DNA of 64,000 nucleotides, from contig NZ_CABFVH010000001.1 in NCBI RefSeq assembly GCF_902141855.1, positions 1 through 64,000 on the forward strand. Direction: 5' to 3'. The stretch is from Methylobacterium dankookense (lineage in GTDB: Bacteria; Pseudomonadota; Alphaproteobacteria; Rhizobiales; Beijerinckiaceae). The position numbers and the translations under genes are program-made. The notes under the pieces are model-generated. The model was not told the DNA's origin and ran no database searches. It saw only the letters and a program-made list of their open reading frames with translations. Positions 1-6,968 of this stretch are shown one piece after another. The stretch's first letter is position 1, and every line of letters begins with the position of its first letter.

Positions 1-1
1 G

Positions 2-82
2 GCGACCCTCGCCTCGGCCCAAGCCTTCCTCTACGCCGCTGCCGTCATGATCCTCGTTCGACGGCTGGGACGCGCCTCATGA
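2..82 (+). CDS. C-terminal fragment of a probable membrane transporter (partial)
   Basis: The frame is open from the window edge and ends at a TGA at positions 80-82. It encodes 26 residues (ATLASAQAFLYAAAVMILV, then two Arg and a short basic end). A hydrophobic helix followed by positive residues is typical of the last transmembrane segment of a major-facilitator or similar carrier. The rest of the gene lies outside the window, so the family cannot be named. An accidental frame of this length is possible, but the composition favours a real membrane-protein tail. Confidence 0.4.
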   Translation, partial: ATLASAQAFLYAAAVMILVRRLGRAS

Positions 83-526
83 CTTATCGGACGGACTCTG
101 AGGATGCGCCCTTACGGGGGGCGTCAGGGCCTCTACGAAGACCACGAGTGAGAAAGTTTCAGCCTTTCACGTTGGCGCCGCGAAGAAAAATGATCGCTCC
201 GTCATCCATCGTTCGGTTGTTGCAAGATGCTGAGCCAGAGCGCCCGAATGGGCCGGGGGCGAGCTTCCACGTTGCGGTCAGAGAGGACGTTCAGCCGAAA
301 GATTCACCGGAGGATGTCGGCGGTCCTAGTTTGCCGAGCCCCCGCCGGAACATCGTCGCTCATCGGCTAGGATACGCGGCCGCCCTCCAGGACTGCCGTT
401 CGGTCGGCCCGCACAGTCAATGGGTTCGGGCGGCCATCGCGTCGCTCTTGCCACCCGGAGATCATCGGAGACAAAGGCATCCCGACGCACGGCACTCGCC
501 CGAACCAGCTTCGTCAGAGGTCTTGA
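83..526. other. Intergenic stretch without a supported gene
   Basis: About 440 bases between the partial transporter tail and the secreted protein at 527-1207. The only long open frame crossing it (from 79) is rich in Arg, Pro and Ser, and it runs into the antisense of the 527-1207 gene, so it is read as spurious. No convincing promoter, terminator or RNA structure was seen. Confidence 0.5.
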
Positions 527-1207
527 TCACATGGGCGGCGTCAAACCGTCCTTGCCCACCGCAACCAGCTTGCCGTCCGTCTTGCCGCCATCCTTGGCGA
601 CCACGGCGAAGACCTTTGCGCCCGCTGCCAGCGCGGACTTGTCGGCCGGCTCGAACGCGACGACCGGCGCGGAAGGCGGAACGACGATCGTCTTCGTGCC
701 GCCCTCCTTGCCGTAACTCACGGTGAGGGTGCGCGCGCCGTCGCCCGTGCCCGTGCCGGCCTGGACGGTGCCGTTCGTCATCGCGCTCTTCACCTTCGGG
801 GCGCCGCTCGTCTCGGCCTTGACCGTGCCGTTCGTCATGGCGCTCTTCACCTTGGCGCCGCCGGCGGTGTGGTCGGTGATCGCGTCCCAGGCGTAGTGGC
901 CCTCACCCGTACCGCGCATCGCCTCGGGGAAGAGCACGACTTCGAGCGCCGTCATCGGGTTCTCGCCCTTGGTCGCGGTTCCGATGAACACGCCCTCCTT
1001 GATCGCGTCGAGGTTCGAGGGGACCACGGACACGACCTTGGCGGCGCCGAGATCGATGATCTCGGTCGCGCCGGCATCCGTCTTCACGGTCACGGTGCTA
1101 CCATCCGCCTTGTCGATCGTTCCGCGCACGCGCTCCAGCGCCGAGGCAGCGGTTGCGCCGGTCAGCGTCATCAGCGCGGCGACGGCGAATGTCGTGTAGG
1201 ACTTCAT
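527..1207 (-). CDS. Secreted protein of the methionine-peptide/sigma locus, with an internal duplication
   Basis: 226 residues. The start at 1207 (MKSYTTFAVAALMTLTG) is chosen over an upstream ATG because GGGAGA lies just before it and it opens a clean signal peptide ending near ATAASA. The mature protein begins with an ERVRGTIDKADGSTVTVKT segment, a beta-rich pattern like DUF5666-type domains. KVKSAMTNGTV occurs twice, a recent-looking internal duplication (about 765-860). It is last in a same-strand series behind the molybdopterin oxidoreductase, 145 bases downstream. The location is periplasmic. The function is unknown; a role in the same stress response is inferred only from position. Confidence 0.75.
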   Translation of the reverse strand: MKSYTTFAVAALMTLTGATAASALERVRGTIDKADGSTVTVKTDAGATEIIDLGAAKVVSVVPSNLDAIKEGVFIGTATKGENPMTALEVVLFPEAMRGTGEGHYAWDAITDHTAGGAKVKSAMTNGTVKAETSGAPKVKSAMTNGTVQAGTGTGDGARTLTVSYGKEGGTKTIVVPPSAPVVAFEPADKSALAAGAKVFAVVAKDGGKTDGKLVAVGKDGLTPPM

Positions 1208-1352
1208 CGGATCGTCTCCCAGTTGCGTGGTCGCTTTATGGTGCGCGGCGCCGCCGATGGAATGCTTGCGTGCAATCAAAATCGATTGATCGGCCCATAA
1301 AAATATAATAAGTATTTCTGCCTTATCTTGCGGGGCACCGACGGACGAAGAC

Positions 1353-2264
1353 TTATATCCCGGCGTACCACTCGTAGCCGCGGTCTTCCCAGTAGCCGCC
1401 CAGGCCGTCGCCGATCCCGGCCAGGGTCTCGACGACCTCGATCCGCATCACGTACTTGGCCATCTTGTAGCCGAGCTGCCGCTCCACGCGCAGGCGCAGG
1501 GGGGCACCATTGCCGACCGGCAGCGGATTGCCATTCAGGTCATAGGCCAGGATCGTCTGCGGGTGGACGGCGTCCACGAGGTCGATGCTCTCGTAGTAGC
1601 GGATCGGTGTACGACCCGCCGTCTCGTCCGAGGTCTCGTCCGTGGCCGGCTCGCCGCCGCCCCAATCGTCCGAGCCCGCCGCGGCGACCTGGACGTGGCG
1701 GACATGATCCGGCTTCACCGGCCGCAGGCTCGCGCCCTCGAGGCCGGCACCGGCATATTCCAGCGTGTCGGCGCAGTGGAACACGATGTATCGCGCTTGC
1801 GGCTTCAATCCGGCGCGGATCAAAATCTCGGCGAGCGGCACGCCCGTCCACGTGCCGATGCAACTCCACCCCTCGACGCAGTCGTGCCGCGTCGTCTGGG
1901 TGCGGGCTGGCAGGGCGCGCAGATCCGCCAGGCCGAGCGAGAGCGGGCGCTCGACGAGGCCGCCGACGCCGAGCCGGTAATCCGCGAACCCTCCGGAGGC
2001 CAGCCTGCGGTAATCCCGGTCGGGTGGATCGATGGTGCCGTTCGGCTTGAACCACGGCGAGACGGCCGAGGTCGGGAACTCGCGTGCCAGCGAGCCGGGT
2101 GAGAGCAGCAGGCGCTGCACGAAGAGATTGGCGTCCTCGCCGAGCCGGAGCGTGCGCCGGCCTGCATCAGTCCCGGCGAAGCGGTCACAGCCGCCGAGAG
2201 TTGCGGTGCCAAGGGCGGCCAGGGAGGTCGTGAGGAATCGGCGGCGCGGGGTGATGATGGCCAT
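1353..2264 (-). CDS. Tat-exported molybdopterin-dependent oxidoreductase (sulfite-oxidase fold, MsrP/YedY1-like)
   Basis: 303 residues. The N-terminus RRRFLTTSLAALG (from residue 7) is a twin-arginine signal. The following LGGC (Cys26) could be a lipobox, suggesting export as a folded, possibly lipidated protein. Cys129 in HDCVEGWS is the expected molybdenum ligand of the sulfite oxidase family, followed by the typical GTWTGVPL segment. The ATG sits 2 bases after the stop of the cytochrome b561 gene, so the two are almost certainly co-translated and the cytochrome probably delivers electrons. Next to a methionine-rich peptide and an ECF sigma factor, the likely role is reduction of methionine sulfoxide in the periplasm. 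The substrate is inferred; a sulfite- or nitrate-type substrate is not excluded. Confidence 0.85.
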   Translation of the reverse strand: MAIITPRRRFLTTSLAALGTATLGGCDRFAGTDAGRRTLRLGEDANLFVQRLLLSPGSLAREFPTSAVSPWFKPNGTIDPPDRDYRRLASGGFADYRLGVGGLVERPLSLGLADLRALPARTQTTRHDCVEGWSCIGTWTGVPLAEILIRAGLKPQARYIVFHCADTLEYAGAGLEGASLRPVKPDHVRHVQVAAAGSDDWGGGEPATDETSDETAGRTPIRYYESIDLVDAVHPQTILAYDLNGNPLPVGNGAPLRLRVERQLGYKMAKYVMRIEVVETLAGIGDGLGGYWEDRGYEWYAGI

Positions 2265-2266
2265 CG

Positions 2267-3154
2267 TCAACGGGTCTCCGTGCCGAGGCTGAACCACCCA
2301 GTGACCATGCCGCGCATGTTGTTCCAGAAGCCGGAAACGAGCACGAGGAGGACGTGCACGATGACGAACAGCACCAGGAGGTTGGCCGCGATGAAGTGCA
2401 CGCTGCGCGCCGATTGCCGCCCGCCGAAGAGGGTGGTCAGCCAGGGCCATGCTGCGTCCATAGCGGGCGACATGGCGAGACCCGCAAGTATCATCACGGG
2501 CAGGAGCAATAGGACGACCACCAGATAGGTCAGCTTCTGCAGCACGTTGTAGCGCCGCGCCTCCTCGCCTTCCGGGAAACGCAGGCGCACATGCTCGCGC
2601 ACCGAGCCGCCGATATCGCGAATCTGGTCGCGGTCGGGGATGAGACGGCGGCGCAGCTGTCCGCTTCCGATCCCGTAGAGGAGATAGAGGAGGCCGTTCA
2701 GCACGAAGGCCCAGGCGAACAAGTAGTGCCAGCGGCGTCCGGTCGCGAGATCCTGGTTTGCGGGCAGGGTTGCCCAGGCGGGAAAGGCCCGCTCGTTCTC
2801 GACCCCGGCAACTTTGGAGAGCCCGAGCACGCCGGTGGTGTCGAGGCGCAGCGCACCGACCTGCAATACGCCGCGCCCGGTGCCGCTTGCGCCGCTCTCG
2901 GCCGTGATCGACAGAGCCGGTGCGTCGAAGGTCGATCGATCACCCCAGTACAGGGCTGGATGCGCGTTGAAGATCTGCAGTCCGCTCATCAGCAGGACGA
3001 GCAGGCAGACCGCGTTGATCCAATGGGTGACCCTGATGACGAGAGGATGCCGGAACATCCAGCGACGGCGTTCGACCTTCCGGTGGTCCGAAGCGGAGCG
3101 TGTGAGGTAGGTTCGTGGCACGGTCTTCCTTTCACGGCTGGCGGCGGAGGTCAT
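2267..3154 (-). CDS. Cytochrome b561-type membrane protein, redox partner of the molybdoenzyme
   Basis: 295 residues with four predicted membrane helices, the first in the segment THWINAVCLLVLLMSGLQIF and the last near the C-terminus (LLVLFVIVHVLLVLVSGFW). Histidines in THWINA, GRRWHYLFA, SARSVHF and VIVHVLL fit b-type haem ligands of the Ni/Fe-hydrogenase b-subunit/b561 family. A periplasmic loop of about 90 residues separates helices 1 and 2. The ATG at 3154 has GGAGG about 8 bases upstream. It lies 33 bases after the methionine-rich peptide gene and 2 bases before the molybdoenzyme, so it is the middle gene of a three-gene operon. It probably passes quinol electrons to the exported enzyme. 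The classical MsrQ partner is a different haem-protein family. Confidence 0.85.
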   Translation of the reverse strand: MTSAASRERKTVPRTYLTRSASDHRKVERRRWMFRHPLVIRVTHWINAVCLLVLLMSGLQIFNAHPALYWGDRSTFDAPALSITAESGASGTGRGVLQVGALRLDTTGVLGLSKVAGVENERAFPAWATLPANQDLATGRRWHYLFAWAFVLNGLLYLLYGIGSGQLRRRLIPDRDQIRDIGGSVREHVRLRFPEGEEARRYNVLQKLTYLVVVLLLLPVMILAGLAMSPAMDAAWPWLTTLFGGRQSARSVHFIAANLLVLFVIVHVLLVLVSGFWNNMRGMVTGWFSLGTETR

Positions 3155-3187
3155 GGACCGGACCTCCGCCGCCCTTCGAGGCGCCGC

Positions 3188-3418
3188 TTACATGCGGTTC
3201 ATCATCCGACGCTTCATCATGCGACGCTCCATCATCTTCTTCCGCATCATGCGCTTCTTCATCATCATGCGTTCGCTGCGCGTCATGCGGACCTGGGTGA
3301 CGGTCGAGGAACCAGCCTGAAGGCCGTTCGGGCCCATCGGCGCGGCGGAGGCAGCGCCGGTTCCGAGGGCGAGGCCGCCGAGGACCGAGGCGGCGAAGGC
3401 GAGGGTGGTGATTTTCAT
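3188..3418 (-). CDS. Secreted methionine-rich pentapeptide-repeat peptide (MrpX-like)
   Basis: 76 residues. The start at 3418 (MKITTLAFAASVLGGLALG) gives a signal peptide cleaved near SAA and has AGGAG upstream; an ATG 13 codons earlier would spoil the signal. The last 33 residues contain 13 Met in a five-residue period: MMKKR, MMRKK, MMERR, MMKRR, MMNRM. Such peptides are oxidant sinks in the Azospira MrpX/YedY1 system, where methionines are oxidised by hypochlorite and regenerated by the methionine sulfoxide reductase. Here the cytochrome and molybdoenzyme follow directly. The function is inferred from composition and context. Confidence 0.8.
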   Translation of the reverse strand: MKITTLAFAASVLGGLALGTGAASAAPMGPNGLQAGSSTVTQVRMTRSERMMMKKRMMRKKMMERRMMKRRMMNRM

Positions 3419-3674
3419 TTGGTGTCTCCTGTACGGGGAAGGAAGCCTCTGTGGCACAGTGAGAAAGGCGAGGATATCACTGTAAGTTCCTGATCTATCA
3501 AATAAATTATCTCCCGCCGATGGCCGTTAGGCGCAGGTTTTCAGGCGCTGAAGCAGGGCCCCACGCCGCGCCCTGGCTGGGCGTACGCCGGCCTGTACGG
3601 GGACCCAGCCTGAAAGGTTTCAGCCCGAACTAGAAAAGGCGGTTCCGCCCTCCCACCCGCTACCGTTTGTGGGG

Positions 3675-3850
3675 CTACCGGGCGATACCGACGCAGCGCG
3701 CCGCCGTGATCTTGCTCAGCATGCGAGAGAGCTGTTCCGCCAAGTACGGCTTGTGCACGAGCTCGAACCAATGAAAGGCGTCCTGGACCAGGACGTAGCT
3801 GTAACCCGAGGTCATGACTTGGGACACAGCAGCAAAGAGGGCCGACCAGA
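3675..3850 (-). pseudogene. Degraded C-terminal end of a response-regulator receiver domain
   Basis: Read on the minus strand, this stretch contains VSQVMTSGYS, a short disturbed segment, then FELVHKPYLAEQLSRMLSKI and a stop at 3675-3677. The order MTSGYS ... KPY ... EQLSRML is the end of a receiver domain as in hybrid histidine kinases (beta-4, conserved Lys-Pro, alpha-5). No phosphoacceptor region precedes it, and the frame upstream is not recognisable. It lies in the 545-base gap between the anti-sigma gene and the methionine-rich peptide gene and is read as a relic. Confidence 0.4.
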
Positions 3851-3963
3851 ATAGTGAGGGCGCAACGGTCTGCTTTCGGCCGGCAAAAGAAGCGGCAGAC
3901 GTTTGCCATGTGACGAAACTCGGCTGGAAGAAGAGAGAGTTCGTGAGCAGCTTGCTCGCGCCG

Positions 3964-4731
3964 TCACAACGTCTGCGCCGCAGCTCCCTTCGCGCGGCCT
4001 ATGAACAGGATCCGGCCTGTCGGACGACCGATCGGCGAGCCCGCCTCAGGTTCCAGCGTGATCTCGAAGAGCTGCCCATCGCCTATGGTTTCCAGTCGTT
4101 CCGGCGGCAGGCGGATTGCCCCGCCCGGCGGCAGCACACCGAGCGAAACCGGTCCGCGCGCCTGATCCCACAGGGTCCAGAGCTGCAGCGAGCGCCCGCT
4201 CCCCGGCCGCACCTCGGCCAGCGGCAGAGACCGCACCGTACCGTTCTGGGCAATCTGGATGAGCCAGCCAGGGCCGCTCTCCTGCCCGGCAGCATCGCGG
4301 CTCTGCAGGATCGCGAAGTAGCGCGTCGGGCTCTCGGCAGGGGCCGACAGACGGTTGGGCAGGATCGCCAGCAGGATCGCGGCGGCCGTGGCGAGGGCCG
4401 TGGTGGCCCGCCATAGAGCGGCGCTCCGCCACGCCGCTCTCACCGCCCCGTACCGTGGCCGTGACGGGGCCGAGGTCGTCGCCCGGCCGAGTGCCTGCCG
4501 GCGCGTCGCGAGATCCCGTTCGATCCGTGCCCATTGGGTCGGATCGACCTCGGCCTTTCCGAGAGCGGCGGAGGCCGGCAGCAATCGCTCCTCCCAGAAG
4601 GCGACGCGGCGAGCGAGATCCGCATCAGAAGCCAAGGCCTGCTCGACCTCCGCCGTGGCAGCGGCGTCGAGCAAGCCCAGCACGTACTCGCCCGCCAAGA
4701 CGTCGCGGTCTTCCGGCTCGCTCGGGATCAT
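3964..4731 (-). CDS. Membrane-anchored anti-sigma factor, RskA type
   Basis: 255 residues. The N-terminal cytoplasmic part contains LAGEYVLGLLD (about residues 12-22), the hallmark of RskA/anti-sigma-K proteins. One transmembrane helix follows (TTALATAAAILLAILPN, about residues 107-125), then an extracytoplasmic domain with the WLIQIAQNGTVRSLPL and LQLWTLWDQ segments typical of the family. The ATG at 4731 overlaps the stop of the sigma gene (ATGA), so the two are translationally coupled. It should hold the sigma factor at the membrane and release it on a periplasmic signal. It is not a DUF1109 (NrsF) protein, so it differs from the Azospira SigF partner. Confidence 0.85.
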   Translation of the reverse strand: MIPSEPEDRDVLAGEYVLGLLDAAATAEVEQALASDADLARRVAFWEERLLPASAALGKAEVDPTQWARIERDLATRRQALGRATTSAPSRPRYGAVRAAWRSAALWRATTALATAAAILLAILPNRLSAPAESPTRYFAILQSRDAAGQESGPGWLIQIAQNGTVRSLPLAEVRPGSGRSLQLWTLWDQARGPVSLGVLPPGGAIRLPPERLETIGDGQLFEITLEPEAGSPIGRPTGRILFIGRAKGAAAQTL

Positions 4732-5267
4732 GACAGGCAATCCTTCAGGGCGATGAGGCTGCGGCGGACCCACGCTTTCACGGTCCCGAGCGGTGTACCA
4801 AGCCGCTCGGCAATCTCGGACTGCGAAAGGCCATCGACATAGGCGAGCAGGATCACCTGCCGCCTGTCCGCGTCGAGCTGCGCGAGGCAGCCGTGTAGAC
4901 GGGCGCCGTCCTGCGATGTCGCCAGCTCGGCGAATGGATCGGGCGCCTCGTCCGCGATCTCGGCCCCCGCCGCCACATCGAGGTTCGTTCCCCGGCCGGC
5001 TGCCCGAACGTGCTTCAGCGCGCGGTGTCGCACGATGCTGGTGATCCAGGCGCGCCCCGCACCCCGGTCGCGATCGAAGGTCCCGGCGCGCATCCAAATG
5101 TCCAGAAAGGCATCGTGCAGGACGTCGGCGGCAACGTCGCGCCGCCGCACGATCCTGAGCGCGACGGCGAGCAGGAAACCGGCCTCGTGCTCATAGAGAC
5201 GACGCAGCGATGCCCTATCCCCGCGGGCACAACCCTCGAGCGCGGAGGCGTGGTCGAACGGCTCCAT
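4728..5267 (-). CDS. ECF-family RNA polymerase sigma factor
   Basis: 179 residues, normal for ECF factors with only regions 2 and 4. Region 2 spans about residues 10-85 (LLAVALRIVRRRDVAADVLHD, then FLDIWMRAGTFD). Region 4 spans about 120-175, with a helix-turn-helix in LSQSEIAERLGTPLGTVKAW. It is followed with ATGA overlap by its anti-sigma gene and preceded 60 bases upstream by the DUF4394 gene. It probably controls its own operon and the methionine-peptide/molybdoenzyme genes downstream. I could not identify a convincing shared -35/-10 pair by eye, so the regulon is inferred from gene order. Confidence 0.9.
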   Translation of the reverse strand: MEPFDHASALEGCARGDRASLRRLYEHEAGFLLAVALRIVRRRDVAADVLHDAFLDIWMRAGTFDRDRGAGRAWITSIVRHRALKHVRAAGRGTNLDVAAGAEIADEAPDPFAELATSQDGARLHGCLAQLDADRRQVILLAYVDGLSQSEIAERLGTPLGTVKAWVRRSLIALKDCLS

Positions 5268-5327
5268 GATCCTCCCGGCGCCCGGCAGGACCGGCCGCCA
5301 AGCCGGTCCTGCGTCATCTGAACGAGC

Positions 5328-6107
5328 TTACATCTTGGGCAGGATGGCGATGTCACGGACCTTGCCGGACACGCCGTCGATCTTGGCGGCCATCTCGCCC
5401 TTTCCGGTGGCGAGATCCACCTTGTAGAGCGTGTCGCCGGCCATGGCCCAGGCCTGATTGCCGCCTTGGCCGTCCGAGAGGATGTCGAAGGCCACGGCGT
5501 CGCTGGACATGCCGAGCATGCCGACGGTGTTCAGGATGCCGTCATTCGGTGGAGCCTGCTTCAGCAGCGCGCCGGAGGCCTCGATGTCGAACAGGACCGT
5601 TTCCTTGGTGCCCTTGAAGGCATTGGTGTAGGCGCCGGCCACCACCTTCGGGGTCTTGCCCTCCATCGCGTCGGTTTCGGCAAATTTCAGCTGGCCATCC
5701 TTTGTGACCTTCCCATCATCGACGTTGGCGCGGAGGTTCGTGCCGTCCGAGCCGATGATGCGCAGGCGGTCGGCCACGGGATTGAAATCAACGGTCGCCG
5801 CGGTGCCGCCGGTCAACGTCGTGTCGAGCTTCGACTTGGCCGTGGCCTTGCCCGACATCGGATCGATCGTGACGACGCTGCCGTCGGAGATCACCGCGTA
5901 GAGCATGCCGTCGGCTGGCCGTACGTCGATGCCGAGGACGCTCCCGCTGATCCCGGTGATCGTCACCGTCTTCGTGACCTTCTTCGCGGCCGTGTCGACA
6001 TGCGCCAAGGTGGCATCACCAACGAGCGCCGCCACGGTGTCCGCACGAGCGGCGGTTCCGAGGCAGGTGCCGGCGAGCAGAGTTGCGGCGATGAGGCTCG
6101 ATCGCAT
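5328..6107 (-). CDS. Secreted DUF4394 beta-propeller-like protein
   Basis: 259 residues. The start at 6107 (MRSSLIAATLLAGTCLG) is chosen because GGAGA lies about 5 bases upstream and the signal peptide ends at ARA; ATGs further out only add charged residues. The mature part has the DUF4394 pattern: GIDVRPADGMLYAVISDGSV, then VDFNPVADRLRIIGSDGTNLR, with repeated blades to the C-terminus. The function is not known; the propeller fold suggests a periplasmic sensor or scaffold. It is the first gene of the sigma/anti-sigma transcription unit, 60 bases ahead of the sigma gene, which ties it to the envelope-stress response by position. Confidence 0.8.
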   Translation of the reverse strand: MRSSLIAATLLAGTCLGTAARADTVAALVGDATLAHVDTAAKKVTKTVTITGISGSVLGIDVRPADGMLYAVISDGSVVTIDPMSGKATAKSKLDTTLTGGTAATVDFNPVADRLRIIGSDGTNLRANVDDGKVTKDGQLKFAETDAMEGKTPKVVAGAYTNAFKGTKETVLFDIEASGALLKQAPPNDGILNTVGMLGMSSDAVAFDILSDGQGGNQAWAMAGDTLYKVDLATGKGEMAAKIDGVSGKVRDIAILPKM

Positions 6108-6465
6108 GGTGTTCTCCATCTGCCGCGGAGGCGGCATCAGGCGGGCTAGCCATGAACCGAGGGATCGGATGCAGCCAACGGCGAATTTTTCTCCTCTGCG
6201 GGACCCATCCGCATTCAAGGACCGCTCAGGTTGTGAACAAGACCTGCTTTTGATCGACGCTCATCTCTCTGCATCTGGCAGCCCGGCTTGCGCAGATCTG
6301 CTTCCGAACCGCCCGATGGACAGGCTGGGCGTTCACACAGGCGTGAACCCGTTACAGTACCATTCCGCTCGGCCCGTTCAATGATCCGCGAACAGTATCC
6401 ACAACGCCATGGCGCGGCTCAGGCTGACGGGAGGAGGCTTACGCATCGGAGCTACACGTTTTCGA
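6108..6465. other. Gap upstream of the DUF4394/sigma operon
   Basis: 358 bases between the start of the DUF4394 gene and the end of the receiver gene. It should contain the promoter of the DUF4394-sigma-anti-sigma unit. I saw no clear ECF -35/-10 pair and no gene. An AGAGGAG about 80 bases before the chosen start precedes a longer in-frame reading of the same gene that I do not favour. Confidence 0.4.
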
Positions 6466-6828
6466 TCAAGCGGCCAGGAGGTTCTCGACGATCCGCACGA
6501 CCTCCGCGCCGCAATAGGGCTTCGACAGGTAGCGGGCGTCGCGGGCCATGTTGCCCGGACCAGGCGCGGCGCGGCCCGACACGACCACGATGGCGCAGCC
6601 GGGGCACAGCTCCCGCACGTGGCGCGCCAGCGCGAACCCGTCCGGCTCGCCCGGCATCTGCACGTCCGTCATCACGGCGCCGATGTCGGGCCGCTCGGCC
6701 AGCATCGCCAGGGCGAGGGCGCCGTTCGCGGCCTCAAGCACCTCGAAGCCGGCGTCGGCGAAATGGTCGGCCGCCAGCATGCGCAGCAGCGCCTCGTCGT
6801 CCACCACCAGGATCACCGGGACCGCCAC
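6466..6828 (-). CDS. Single-domain response regulator (receiver only)
   Basis: 120 residues that form only a CheY-like receiver. The acidic pair is in LVVDDEALLR (residues 10-11), the phospho-acceptor Asp in VMTDVQMPG (about residue 52), and the conserved Lys in YLSKPY (about 105). There is no output domain. The start is the GTG at 6828, with GGAGGAAG at good spacing. It is transcribed away from the GAF histidine kinase, sharing a 140-base promoter region, so the two may form a divergent pair. It probably acts as a phosphate shuttle or sink, or by protein contact. The partner kinase is inferred only. Confidence 0.85.
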   Translation of the reverse strand: MAVPVILVVDDEALLRMLAADHFADAGFEVLEAANGALALAMLAERPDIGAVMTDVQMPGEPDGFALARHVRELCPGCAIVVVSGRAAPGPGNMARDARYLSKPYCGAEVVRIVENLLAA

Positions 6829-6968
6829 CGCGCTTCCTCCATAGGCCGGACCACCTCAACCCGGGCCGCGGCCGAATGATCCGTCGAAACAAGCACATGC
6901 GTCTTGGTGGTGACGCCTCGGCCGAGGTACAAAAGTGGCCGGGCGGTCCGAACGGGCGGAAGCGAGCA

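Noticed and set aside
79..726. Plus-strand ORF at the window start
   Set aside because: Low-complexity Arg/Pro/Ser content, no ribosome site, and overlaps the supported minus-strand secreted protein.
1353..3154. Classical MsrP-MsrQ pair
   Set aside because: The membrane partner is a b561-type cytochrome with its own histidine pattern and a large periplasmic loop, not an MsrQ-type protein; described as MsrP/YedY1-like only.
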